Shown one piece after another: positions 9,375-18,551 of a stretch of DNA of 64,000 nt. Position numbers and translations under genes: made by a program. Numbering within the stretch: position 1 is the stretch's first letter; each line of letters opens with the position of its first letter. Source of the DNA: Zobellia alginiliquefaciens (GTDB lineage: Bacteria > Bacteroidota > Bacteroidia > Flavobacteriales > Flavobacteriaceae); the NCBI RefSeq assembly GCF_029323795.1, contig NZ_CP119758.1:2480001-2544000 (forward strand), in the 5' to 3' direction. The notes beneath the pieces were generated by a model that was not told the origin of the DNA, searched no databases, and saw only the letters and a list, made by a program, of their open reading frames with translations.

Positions 9375-10988
9375 TTAGTACCCTGGGTTTTGAACTAGGT
9401 TAGGGTTTAAAATAATTTGTGATGCAGGTATAGGAAATAATTGTCTGTTAGTGTCACCAACAGAAGAAGGGTCTTTGAATTCCCAATCTTTAGTATATTG
9501 ACCAAATCTAATCATATCATTTCTCCTCCAAAATTCAGCATAGAGTTCTCTCCCTCTTTCATCTAATAAATCTTGCTCGGTAACTGTAGCTAATGGTTCG
9601 GCACCTCTCAAAACTCTAAGCTCGTTTACTAAAGCAGTTGGGTCTCCTCCATCACGCATAATTGCTTCTGCTTTCATTAAGTGCGCGTCAGAATATCTGA
9701 AGAAAATTTCATGCTCGGCGAAAGCACCATATTGTGGGTGGTACTTTATTACTCGTATACCGGTAACTTCACTGTTTTCAACTAAGCTTTTTTCGCCATT
9801 AGTAGCATCAGTGAAATCTCTAGTAAAATTCAAAGGGCTTGTGCCTCTATCGTTCAATGGCGTTCCGTCTGGTTCATATTGTTGTCCTATTAAAAAGCCA
9901 AAACCAATATTAGACCCGTCGGCAATACCATCTGAGTTTGCATCAACAGTGCCTGGGATTCCTGCAGGTTTTCCTTCAGAAGGGACATAACCTCTTCTTT
10001 CTTCCTGATTGCCACCCTCTTCGTTAGAATTTGGGTCGCCTTCAAATAAATCGTAAAATTCTGCTAAGGTGCTAAAGCCATTCCAACCGCCAGCTTGTTC
10101 TGGAGTTGTAAGATTGTAGTGAAGTCCGTTCCATATTCTATTACCAACGGAAGTCTTTACCCAAAAAATGGTTTCTTGATCAGTGTCTGCTTTAAATATA
10201 TCAAAATAACCAGAGACCAAACCAAATCCATCTCCTTCTATTTCATCTACCAGGGAAACAACTCTGTTCATATCCGCGCTATCAGCAGAGCCTGAACCAT
10301 TAAATATATGCTTGTTCAATAAAACTTTTGCTAATAAGTATCTAGCTGCAGCTTTGGACGCCATTACTGTTTCTCCATCCGGTGAGGTGGCTGGTAATCC
10401 GGAAATAGCGGCTTCTAGGTCAGCAACTATAAAATCAACAGCTTCATTTCCTGTTAAAACGGCAGGGTCATCTAAAGGGTCTGCTGTAGTATCGCGGTAT
10501 GGAACTTGTCCAAAATTATCAAGAATCACATACATTCCTAATGCTCTAAGAAATGCGGCATCTGCTTTTGATGCTTCAGATGATGCAGACCTTGAATCTA
10601 ATACCTCGCTAGCAGTAAGTTGTAGCTCATTCCATTGGTTCCATACGTTTGTAATATATGAATGGTCAGGTGTCCAGGTATGTTGGTGTAACTGTCTCCA
10701 TATTCCATTATCTCCCCAGTCAGAACCTCTAGTCGGAACTAAAAGCTCGTCAGTAGTAACTTCGCTCAAAGCGAATAAATCTGCTTGGTTTCCAATATAC
10801 CCGTTGATTTGATTGTACATTGCGGTAACAGAACTTGCTGCTTCTTCAGCAGTTTCGATTCCCTCAAAGTTGGCAACCAATAAAGAGTCTGTTTCTTCAA
10901 CCTCAAGGTCGCTACATGAGAATAATACGGACAAGCCTATGGCCGGTAGTATTAGAATCTTCGATGTATTTTTAATATATTTTATCAT
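9375..10988 (-). CDS. SusD/RagB family glycan-binding lipoprotein
   Basis: A 537-residue outer-membrane lipoprotein that caps the SusC channel and binds oligosaccharide at the surface. The start at 10988 (MIKYIKNTSK) is preferred over the longer reading at 11018, which would overlap susC; it gives a lipobox LFSC with Cys25. Family features include the N-terminal TPR-like helical part (DAAFLRALGMYVILDNFGQV, the RA.Y...L.R.FG.VPY pattern), PYRDT, and the C-terminal DLLDERGRELYAEFWRRNDM / PIPASQIILNPNL ending. It follows susC by 16 bases and is the last gene of the pair. No SusE or SusF gene follows it. Confidence 0.95.
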   Translation of the reverse strand: MIKYIKNTSKILILPAIGLSVLFSCSDLEVEETDSLLVANFEGIETAEEAASSVTAMYNQINGYIGNQADLFALSEVTTDELLVPTRGSDWGDNGIWRQLHQHTWTPDHSYITNVWNQWNELQLTASEVLDSRSASSEASKADAAFLRALGMYVILDNFGQVPYRDTTADPLDDPAVLTGNEAVDFIVADLEAAISGLPATSPDGETVMASKAAARYLLAKVLLNKHIFNGSGSADSADMNRVVSLVDEIEGDGFGLVSGYFDIFKADTDQETIFWVKTSVGNRIWNGLHYNLTTPEQAGGWNGFSTLAEFYDLFEGDPNSNEEGGNQEERRGYVPSEGKPAGIPGTVDANSDGIADGSNIGFGFLIGQQYEPDGTPLNDRGTSPLNFTRDFTDATNGEKSLVENSEVTGIRVIKYHPQYGAFAEHEIFFRYSDAHLMKAEAIMRDGGDPTALVNELRVLRGAEPLATVTEQDLLDERGRELYAEFWRRNDMIRFGQYTKDWEFKDPSSVGDTNRQLFPIPASQIILNPNLVQNPGY

Positions 10989-11004
10989 TGCTCTTTTTTT
11001 ATAA

Positions 11005-14000
11005 TTAGAATCTAGCATTTATTCCTAAAGTGAATGTTCGAGGTCTAGGGAAAGAAGTATAGTCTATACCTTGGCTCGGAATTCCTCCTGTAAAATCTCC
11101 GTCTGAAGACGTGGATGATGAAACTTCTGGGTCTAAACCGCTGTAATCGGTAATTAAAAATAGATTTTGACCTGTAAGCGATAATCTAAGACTATTTAGC
11201 GCTCCCTTTCCACTTAATGGTACGTTGTACCCTATGCTTGCATTTTGCATACGTACGAAGTCTCCTTTTTCTAAATAAAGAGTAGAAACCTCCGATGATT
11301 GAAGTTCAAGAGCTTCAGGAGTTACATTTCTGGAAGTATTGAAAGCTGCAGCGTTTAAGAACGCATTTGCAGTGTTATTATATACAGAGAATCCAAATTG
11401 CCCTGTAAAAAATGCCGATACATCCCAGTTTTTAACTGTCAAATTTAGTGCTAAACCTGTAGTAATATCCGGTACGGCATCTTCACCAACAAAATCTTTA
11501 TCATCTGCATTAAAATTAGGATTGCCATCAGCATCTTCGGAATAAGTAGCCATGTAATATGAGAAAAGTGACCTTCCCTCACCAAGGCGTTGTGCAAATG
11601 CACCTGTAAGCCCTGGGCCGTTCAGAACTCCAAAATCTGCAGTAGCTCCATTTAAACCTTCTACGGTGTTATCATTATAAGCTATATTGAAAGATGTTGA
11701 AAAGTTAATATCTTCAGACTGGATAAAATCATAGTTTAAGCCAAGTTCAACACCTTGGTTTATTAGTGTGCCATCTTCTAAGTTGGTGAATTTAAAAGGG
11801 TCAAAGGCTGGAGCTGCAGCCGGCTGTCTAAACAACAAATCTTTGGTTTCTCTTCTATATAAATCAATAGAACCATTGAAGCGGTCATCTGCAAACCCAA
11901 AATCTATACCTAAGTTGTAATCTGTAGTAGATTCCCATTTTAAATCTGAATTTTGTACTGCGACAGTTTCCGTACCAGGCCTGTTTATACTACCATCGTT
12001 ATCTATATTAGGTGTGCTAAAACGAACCCTTTTTAAGTAGTTTGCATACCCTAAGCCTTCTTGGTTACCCGTTGCACCGGCACTCACTCTAAGTTTAAGA
12101 GTAGAAAAAGCATCTCCTATAAAATCTTCTTCAGCTAATTGCCATGCAAATGCTCCTGAAGGGAAATAACCATATTTATTATTTGTACCAAATCTAGAAG
12201 AACCATCAGCTCTAAGCGTTACAGTAAATAAATATTTACTATTCAAAGAATAATTGATTCTACCAAAAAACGATTGTAATTCATCGGTATTGTCAAAAGC
12301 ATTGCCCCAAACTGATCTAAAAGAGTCAGATTGTCTGTTTAATGTGCCTTCATCATCAAAAGGGTTTAGTGAATTTACAAAACTGCTGGAAGCATCATAC
12401 CCAAACTGTTGGTATGGACGGTTTATAGAATAACGCAAGTCATAAATTGATTGCTTCAATTCTTGACCTATCTTGTCTAGGTTGTAAAGTGAGGTGCCCC
12501 AACCCTGAGAATTGATACCTTGCCTTTGAAAATCCTGAAAAGTGAAACCTACAATAGCATCTAACGTGGAGTTGGAAAACTCTTTTTTGTAGTTCAATGT
12601 GGCTTCAAGCAATTTACTTGTAGCTTCCAAAGTATTGAATGCTGCTTGTCCATTATCAACAACTCTATCAAAATTTCTTACCCCGGGAGATATTACTGTT
12701 ATTGCTTGTGCATCGGACCGGTCATAACCTACAGATATTTTACCTGTCAACTCTTCTGTAATGTCGTACTCCGCAGAAAGATTGGCTAAAAACCTATCGG
12801 TATGTGTTTCGGATTGCCAATTTGCTAGGTAATTCGCAGGATTGACGAGATTTCCGTCAATACTAAAAGTACTACTTGAAGGCCAGGTTGGGTTAGCAGC
12901 ATAAGCGGCACCGATTAGGTTTCCGCTAGAACCAGAAGTACCACTAATAGGAGGTGCTTCGTCATTAACTCTAGACAAAGTAGATTGGAAATTAACTCTT
13001 AGCTTATCATCTAAAAATCGTTGAGCTACGTTTACTCTACCGGTAATTCTTTCTTGTGATGACTTTTGTATCACACCAAACTGTTTACCATAAGAAAATG
13101 TTGTTCTAACATTACCGCTACCGTAGTTGTTGCTATATGCTAAATTTTGATTTTGAGAAGCGGTATTTCTTGTGATGTAATCTTGCCAGTCTGTATTTTG
13201 TCCGAAATCCAATCCATCTGCTATTTCTTGAGATCGTAAGCTTGCTGATTTAGAAATGAATTCAGGTCCATCAAATAAGTCGTATTCGTCGGCTGGGGAA
13301 GAAACACTAAAGGTTGAGTTGAATTCCCAGTTTCCTCCAGAGCCCGCTTTACCACTTTTAGTAGTTACGATCACTACACCGTTAGCACCTCTTGATCCAT
13401 ATATAGCTGTTGCGGAGGCGTCTTTCAAAATTGAAATACTCTCAATATCACTTGGGTTAATAAAGCTTAGAGGGTTCTTTGTAGCATTCCCTCCGTTTAC
13501 AATATTCCCTCCGTCAGGGGTAGTGGATTCTCCTGAAAGTGGAACACCATCAACTACGAACAGCGGGTTGTTGTTAGAACGAATTGAATTTGCGCCTCTA
13601 ATACGAATATTAACACCTGCTCCCGGTTCACCGCTCGATTGCGATATTTGCACACCGGCACTTTTACCTTGTATCAATTGTTCAGGGGAAGCAATGACGC
13701 CTCCGTTAAAATCCTCAGCTTTCACCGCGGTAACCGATCCAGTTGCATCTTTTACGGTTGTTGTACCATAACCTATTATGACAACCTCGTCCAAAGCTTG
13801 AGCATCTTCTTGTAGGGTTACGTTAATTGTAGATTGACCATTGACCGGTACTTCTTGGGTAGCAAAGCCAATGTAACTAAAGATCAAGGTTGCACCTTCA
13901 GGTACATCGCTTAATGAATAATTTCCATCAAAATCCGTTTGTGCTCCAGTGGTCGAGCCTTTTATTACAACACTAGCTCCCGGTAAAGGGCCACTTGCAT

Positions 14001-14094
14001 CGGAAACAGTTCCCGAAACATCTTGTGCCTGTGCTATGCCAAAGCCTAAAAAAGCCGCAACCATAACCAGGTTTTTGAGTAGCATAATCTTCAT
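11005..14094 (-). CDS. SusC/RagA family TonB-dependent outer-membrane receptor
   Basis: A 1029-residue TonB-dependent transporter that imports oligosaccharides across the outer membrane with its SusD partner. In order: a signal peptide ending AQA near residue 24; a carboxypeptidase-regulatory-like domain (about 25-105, VSGTVSDASGPLPGASVVIK); a plug domain (about 110-235, with DEVVIIGYGTTT, RIRGANSI, NPLFVVDGVP and SILKDASATAIYGSRGANGV); then a 22-strand barrel ending FTLGINARF with a C-terminal Phe, as usual for outer-membrane proteins. It diverges from the LacI regulator. The linked GH65/GH13 genes point to malto-oligosaccharide as the cargo (inference). Confidence 0.96.
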   Translation of the reverse strand: MKIMLLKNLVMVAAFLGFGIAQAQDVSGTVSDASGPLPGASVVIKGSTTGAQTDFDGNYSLSDVPEGATLIFSYIGFATQEVPVNGQSTINVTLQEDAQALDEVVIIGYGTTTVKDATGSVTAVKAEDFNGGVIASPEQLIQGKSAGVQISQSSGEPGAGVNIRIRGANSIRSNNNPLFVVDGVPLSGESTTPDGGNIVNGGNATKNPLSFINPSDIESISILKDASATAIYGSRGANGVVIVTTKSGKAGSGGNWEFNSTFSVSSPADEYDLFDGPEFISKSASLRSQEIADGLDFGQNTDWQDYITRNTASQNQNLAYSNNYGSGNVRTTFSYGKQFGVIQKSSQERITGRVNVAQRFLDDKLRVNFQSTLSRVNDEAPPISGTSGSSGNLIGAAYAANPTWPSSSTFSIDGNLVNPANYLANWQSETHTDRFLANLSAEYDITEELTGKISVGYDRSDAQAITVISPGVRNFDRVVDNGQAAFNTLEATSKLLEATLNYKKEFSNSTLDAIVGFTFQDFQRQGINSQGWGTSLYNLDKIGQELKQSIYDLRYSINRPYQQFGYDASSSFVNSLNPFDDEGTLNRQSDSFRSVWGNAFDNTDELQSFFGRINYSLNSKYLFTVTLRADGSSRFGTNNKYGYFPSGAFAWQLAEEDFIGDAFSTLKLRVSAGATGNQEGLGYANYLKRVRFSTPNIDNDGSINRPGTETVAVQNSDLKWESTTDYNLGIDFGFADDRFNGSIDLYRRETKDLLFRQPAAAPAFDPFKFTNLEDGTLINQGVELGLNYDFIQSEDINFSTSFNIAYNDNTVEGLNGATADFGVLNGPGLTGAFAQRLGEGRSLFSYYMATYSEDADGNPNFNADDKDFVGEDAVPDITTGLALNLTVKNWDVSAFFTGQFGFSVYNNTANAFLNAAAFNTSRNVTPEALELQSSEVSTLYLEKGDFVRMQNASIGYNVPLSGKGALNSLRLSLTGQNLFLITDYSGLDPEVSSSTSSDGDFTGGIPSQGIDYTSFPRPRTFTLGINARF

Positions 14095-14438
14095 AAATGA
14101 TTTGTTTTAAGTTGAGTTTAATTATAAATTAAAGTTAAAAGTATGTAAAAACGGTGTTAATATCCATGAAATACCATCAGCTATAATTACGAAAACGGTT
14201 TCGTGTTAATAACTTTAGTAAAATTCGATACTAATAATAATCTTATCGAATAAATATGGAATTAATAATAAGGAAGGTTGAAAACGGGGAATCGATATAT
14301 AATATCAAATATACAGATTTCATTTGAAATGAAAAATGACTCAAATTTAATAATGAAGGGTTAAGATTGTTAAAAAAAGTAGATCATTGTCATTTGCCCA
14401 TATTATAGTTTAATTTCACTTCCAAAAGTTAATAGGAT
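14095..14438. other. Divergent regulatory spacer between susC and the LacI-family gene
   Basis: A 344-base AT-rich non-coding region. It contains the LacI-type palindrome at 14189-14204 and a second palindrome, TTTCATTTGAAATGAAA, at 14318-14334 (8 bp each side of a single G). No exact TAnnTTTG box was found for either gene; TACTTTTA at about 14137-14144 on the minus strand is one base off and is only a weak candidate for susC. No small ORF stood out. Confidence 0.5.
14189..14204. promoter_or_regulatory. Candidate LacI-family operator
   Basis: ACGAAAACGGTTTCGT is a 16-bp near-palindrome with a central CG and only one mismatched pair position on each side. This is the usual shape of LacI/GalR-family operators. 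It lies 95 bases upstream of the susC start and about 235 bases before the lacI-family gene, in the divergent spacer. Assignment to the adjacent regulator is inference. Confidence 0.5.
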
Positions 14439-15470
14439 TTGAAGCGAAAGATTACCTTAAAACAAATTGCAAGAGAGTTAGAAGTATCAATTTCTACTGT
14501 GTCAAAGGCTTTAAAAGATAGTGACGAGATCAGTGCGGATACCAAACAAAAGGTAAAAGCCTTTGCTAAACTTTATAATTATAGGCCTAATAATATAGCG
14601 TTAAGCCTAAAAAATAGAAGGACCAAAAATATTGGGGTGGTTATTCCGGATATTGTCCATCACTTCTTTACAACTGTTTTTAGGGGTATTGAAAAGTATG
14701 CCAACGAACATGGTTATAATGTTGTAGTATGTGTATCCGACGAGTCTTATGAAAAAGAAGTTTTCAATATGGAGCTTTTGGCCAATGGCAGTATTGATGG
14801 TTTCATCATGTCCGTATCTGCTGAAACTCAGCAAAAAAATGATTTTAGTCATTTAAAGGAGGTCATGGAGCAAGGAATTCCTTTGGTCTTGTTCGATCGG
14901 GTAATTGATGAGATTGAGTGTGATAAGGTTATTATGAATGATGAGGAGATAGCTTATGATGCTACAGTAAAAATGTTGGCTGAGGGTAAAAAAAAGATAG
15001 CTTTGGTAACTACGGAAAGCTATTTTAATGTTAGTGAAAAAAGAGCGGAAGGATACAAGAGGGCACTTACGGACCATGGTATTGCTCATGATGAGAGATT
15101 AACTTTGGTCTTGCCATATAAGGAGCTCGAAGAAAAATATATTGAGGATTTTGTTGAAAATGAAGATTTTGATGGAGTTCTTTGCGTGAACGAAATTTTT
15201 GCCGTTCTTTTTATGGCATTGGCTCAGAAGAAAGGATTGAAAGTTCCAGAAGATGTATCCGTAATTGGTTTTACGGACGGACTTTTATCTAGATATTCAA
15301 CCCCGGCATTAACCACGGTTGCACAACATGGGGAAAAAATGGGGCAGGTTGCTGCAAAAATGTTGATAGAGAAACTTGAAAATGAAATAGGTTTTCATGA
15401 AGAAGAAGTTTATAGGACTGAAATTATAGAGGCTACCCTCATAGAAAGAGATTCAACTATAAACAAATAG
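14439..15470 (+). CDS. LacI/GalR-family transcriptional regulator of the maltodextrin locus
   Basis: A 343-residue regulator. The start is a TTG at 14439: a stop codon (TAG) lies two codons upstream in frame and no ATG occurs before the DNA-binding domain, so TTG is forced. Residues about 4-25 form the LacI helix-turn-helix (TLKQIARELEVSISTVSKAL), followed by the hinge (YRPNNIALSLKNRRTKNIGVVIPD) and a periplasmic-binding-protein-like sensor domain (FRGIEKYANEHGYNVVVC, IPLVLFDRVID, DVSVIGFTDG). It diverges from susC and precedes pgmB, GH65 and GH13. Such regulators usually sense a sugar or sugar phosphate; the effector here is unknown. Confidence 0.93.
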   Translation: MKRKITLKQIARELEVSISTVSKALKDSDEISADTKQKVKAFAKLYNYRPNNIALSLKNRRTKNIGVVIPDIVHHFFTTVFRGIEKYANEHGYNVVVCVSDESYEKEVFNMELLANGSIDGFIMSVSAETQQKNDFSHLKEVMEQGIPLVLFDRVIDEIECDKVIMNDEEIAYDATVKMLAEGKKKIALVTTESYFNVSEKRAEGYKRALTDHGIAHDERLTLVLPYKELEEKYIEDFVENEDFDGVLCVNEIFAVLFMALAQKKGLKVPEDVSVIGFTDGLLSRYSTPALTTVAQHGEKMGQVAAKMLIEKLENEIGFHEEEVYRTEIIEATLIERDSTINK

Positions 15471-15545
15471 AGTATTGCACAAAAGGTTTGATGATGTTGC
15501 TAGATTCAATTTTAAACGATTAAAAATATTAATAATTTAAATTAC

Positions 15546-16208
15546 ATGGGTACAGCAGCATTTATATTTGATTTGGACGGTGTTATTGTAGACACTGCAA
15601 AATATCACTACTTAGCTTGGAAGAAACTGGCCAATGAACTGGGTTTTGAATTTACAAAGGAACAGAACGAACTTTTTAAGGGTGTAAGTCGAAAACGATG
15701 TTTAGAAATTCTTTTGGATATTGGTGACGTTACTGCAACTCAAGAAGAGTTTGATAAATATATGGTAGAAAAGAACGAGGACTATCTTGAGTACATTGAA
15801 AAGATGGACGAGTCCGAAATTCTGCCCGATGTGCCAAAAGTTTTAAGTTTTCTGAAGGAAAAGAATATCCCCATTGCTTTAGGGTCTGCAAGTAAAAATG
15901 CTCGCCCTATTTTAGAAAAAGTAAAACTATTGTCTTATTTTGATGCTATTGTAGACGGTAACGATGTTACCAAAGCAAAGCCGGACCCGGAAGTCTTTCT
16001 GATCGCGGCCAATAAATTAGAAACATCACCTGAAAAATGTGTTGTTTTTGAAGATGCCGTTGCGGGAATACAAGCAGCCAACAATGCCAATATGATTAGT
16101 ATCGGTATCGGTGATGCTAAGGTTTTATCCGAAGCGGACCATAATTTTAACGATTTTACAGAAATGAACATTGAATTTCTAGAAAGTTTAATGTCACCAC
16201 AAGCGTAA
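15546..16208 (+). CDS. pgmB: Beta-phosphoglucomutase
   Basis: A 220-residue HAD-superfamily enzyme that converts beta-glucose 1-phosphate to glucose 6-phosphate. The catalytic motif FDLDGVIVDT carries the nucleophile Asp9 and the acid/base Asp11. LGSASKNA (motif II), KAKPDPEVF (motif III Lys) and VVFEDAVAGIQAA (motif IV) follow in order, and the size is normal. It sits immediately before the GH65 phosphorylase, which would supply beta-glucose 1-phosphate. That pairing is the standard cytoplasmic route for maltose in this phylum and strongly supports the call. Confidence 0.95.
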   Translation: MGTAAFIFDLDGVIVDTAKYHYLAWKKLANELGFEFTKEQNELFKGVSRKRCLEILLDIGDVTATQEEFDKYMVEKNEDYLEYIEKMDESEILPDVPKVLSFLKEKNIPIALGSASKNARPILEKVKLLSYFDAIVDGNDVTKAKPDPEVFLIAANKLETSPEKCVVFEDAVAGIQAANNANMISIGIGDAKVLSEADHNFNDFTEMNIEFLESLMSPQA

Positions 16209-16244
16209 GTTCATTCTCTTTTTTATCCCTAAATTTTAAACCAA

Positions 16245-18548
16245 ATGCAAGAATATATAAAAGCCGACCCTTGGTCAATTATTGAGGAAGATTTTGATAA
16301 AGAACTGGTTAAATCATCAGAAAGTATCTTTAGTATCGGTAACGGAGCCATGGGGCAACGTGCCAATTTTGAAGAAAACTATACTGGGGAAACCTTTCAA
16401 GGAAGCTATATAGCAGGGGTCTATTATCCAGATAAAACCCGCGTGGGCTGGTGGAAAAATGGCTACCCGGAGTATTTTGCCAAGGTTTTGAACGCTCCTA
16501 ATTGGATAGGTATTGAAGTTTTCGTGAATGGGGAACCTTTAGATTTGAATACCTGTAAAAAGGTGAAAAAATTCAAAAGGGAGCTGAACATGAAAGAAGG
16601 CTGGTACCAGCGTCAATTTAAAGCGGTGCTGCCAAATGATGAAAAAGTTTCGGTGAAGATAACTCGTTTTTTATCGCTTGATTTGGATGAAGTAGGAGCT
16701 ATTAATTACGAAATTACACCTGAGAGTGACGGCGTTGAAATCAAGTTTATACCTTATCTAGATAGCGGCATCACCAATGAGGATTCTAATTGGGATGATA
16801 AATTTTGGAGTACCACATCGGTAACTTCAGAGGGCAATCAAGCCTTTATTGAAGCCCATACCATGAAAACCAATTTTCAGAGCTGCACGTTTATGGAAAG
16901 CAGGTTGTTTGTGGATGGAAAGGCTGTTGAGAAGAATCCAACAGAGAAGAAGGAAGAAATACGGGTAGCCCACGAGTATGTGCAAACAGTGAAACAAGGT
17001 GAAACCATATCACTCCATAAATTTGGAGGATATACCGTTTCCCGAAATCATAAGGCTTCAGAATTGATTGAAGCTTCAAAGAAAGCGTTAAAAAAAGCCT
17101 CAGATTTTGGTTTTGATGTGCTTCTGGATAAACAAAAGCAAGCGTGGGCAAAAATTTGGGAGATGAGCGATATCACTATTGATGGTGATGTAAAGGCACA
17201 ACAAGGTATTCGCTTTAATATTTTCCAACTAAATCAGACTTATCTAGGCCGTGACTCTAGATTGAACATTGGCCCAAAAGGATTCACGGGAGAAAAATAT
17301 GGAGGAAGCACCTATTGGGATACCGAAGCTTATTGTATTCCTTTTTACATGGCTACCAAAGACCAAAATGTAGCACGTAGCTTATTGAAATATCGATTCA
17401 ATCATCTTGAAAAAGCGATTGAGAATGCGCAAAAATTAGGTTTTTCCAATGGAGCGGCACTCTACCCAATGGTGACCATGAACGGAGAGGAATGCCATAA
17501 TGAATGGGAAATTACTTTTGAAGAGATTCATCGTAATGGAGCAATTGCTTTCGCCATATTTAATTATTACAGATTTACGGGCGATTATTCCTATATCCCG
17601 GAAATGGGACTTGAAGTGCTTATTGGTATCGCACGTTTTTGGCATCAAAGGGCCAACTTTTCTACATTGAAAAATAAGTATGTTATTTTGGGTGTGACGG
17701 GTCCTAATGAATATGAGAATAACATCAACAATAACTGGTATACAAACTATTTGGCCAAATGGTGTATTGAGTATGCGGTAGAACAATTGCATAAGGTTGA
17801 AGACGGTTATAATGAGGATTACCGTCGTATCATAGGTAAAACAAAATTAACGGATAACGAGGTTTCGCAATGGCAAAAAGTTGCGGGTAATATGTATTTC
17901 CCATATTCAGAAGAAAAGGAAGTCTTTTTGCAACAAGATGGATTTTTAGATAAGCAATTGATTACTGTAAGCGAACTTCCTAAAACGCAAAGACCTATTA
18001 ATCAGAAGTGGAGTTGGGATCGTATATTACGTTCTCCTTACATTAAACAGGCCGATGTACTTCAGGGCTTTTATTTCTTTGAAGACCACTTTTCCGAAGC
18101 TGAACTAGAGAAGCATTTTGACTTTTACGAACCATTTACGGTACACGAATCATCTTTGTCTCCTTGTGTTCATAGTATACAGGCCGCAAAATTAAACCGT
18201 ATGCAACAGGCATATACGTTTTATCTTAGAACGTCCCGGTTAGACTTGGATGATTACAATAAGGAGGTGGAAGAAGGTCTGCACATTACTTCTATGGCGG
18301 GTACGTGGATGAGTATTGTAGAAGGCTTTGGAGGAATGCGGGTGGTTGACGACAAACTTTCTTTTGAGCCTAAAATACCAGAACAGTGGAAAGCGTATTC
18401 CTTTAAAATCAATTTTAGACACCGAATTTTAAAAGTGACCGTGAAGAAAGGTAGTACGGAGCTTTTACTTTCCGGTCAAGAAGACATGTCGATCCGTTTG
18501 AACGGTGAGCGCATTGTTCTCGAACCGAATACGGTAAAAGTAATCTAG
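16245..18548 (+). CDS. GH65 disaccharide phosphorylase, probably maltose phosphorylase
   Basis: A 767-residue cytoplasmic glycoside hydrolase family 65 enzyme that phosphorolyses an alpha-glucobiose to glucose plus beta-glucose 1-phosphate. The N-terminal beta-sandwich (SIFSIGNGAMGQRANFEE) precedes an (alpha/alpha)6 barrel. TGPNEYENN places the general acid at Glu489, and KWSWDRILRSPYIKQADV is the phosphate-side region. The specificity loop NGEECHNEWEITFEEIHRN (from Asn413) resembles maltose phosphorylases rather than trehalose or kojibiose enzymes; that reading is from memory of the family. There is no signal peptide. It lies between pgmB and GH13, 3 bases from the latter, so the three form one operon. 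Confidence 0.92.
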   Translation: MQEYIKADPWSIIEEDFDKELVKSSESIFSIGNGAMGQRANFEENYTGETFQGSYIAGVYYPDKTRVGWWKNGYPEYFAKVLNAPNWIGIEVFVNGEPLDLNTCKKVKKFKRELNMKEGWYQRQFKAVLPNDEKVSVKITRFLSLDLDEVGAINYEITPESDGVEIKFIPYLDSGITNEDSNWDDKFWSTTSVTSEGNQAFIEAHTMKTNFQSCTFMESRLFVDGKAVEKNPTEKKEEIRVAHEYVQTVKQGETISLHKFGGYTVSRNHKASELIEASKKALKKASDFGFDVLLDKQKQAWAKIWEMSDITIDGDVKAQQGIRFNIFQLNQTYLGRDSRLNIGPKGFTGEKYGGSTYWDTEAYCIPFYMATKDQNVARSLLKYRFNHLEKAIENAQKLGFSNGAALYPMVTMNGEECHNEWEITFEEIHRNGAIAFAIFNYYRFTGDYSYIPEMGLEVLIGIARFWHQRANFSTLKNKYVILGVTGPNEYENNINNNWYTNYLAKWCIEYAVEQLHKVEDGYNEDYRRIIGKTKLTDNEVSQWQKVAGNMYFPYSEEKEVFLQQDGFLDKQLITVSELPKTQRPINQKWSWDRILRSPYIKQADVLQGFYFFEDHFSEAELEKHFDFYEPFTVHESSLSPCVHSIQAAKLNRMQQAYTFYLRTSRLDLDDYNKEVEEGLHITSMAGTWMSIVEGFGGMRVVDDKLSFEPKIPEQWKAYSFKINFRHRILKVTVKKGSTELLLSGQEDMSIRLNGERIVLEPNTVKVI

Positions 18549-18551
18549 ACC

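Noticed and set aside
10312-10812. 166-codon plus-strand open frame opposite susD
   Set aside because: Exact shadow of a strongly recognised susD on the other strand; composition is low-complexity Ser/Val and no promoter or ribosome site fits.
13256-13771. 171-codon plus-strand open frame opposite susC
   Set aside because: Antisense shadow of the conserved SusC plug region; no family resemblance.
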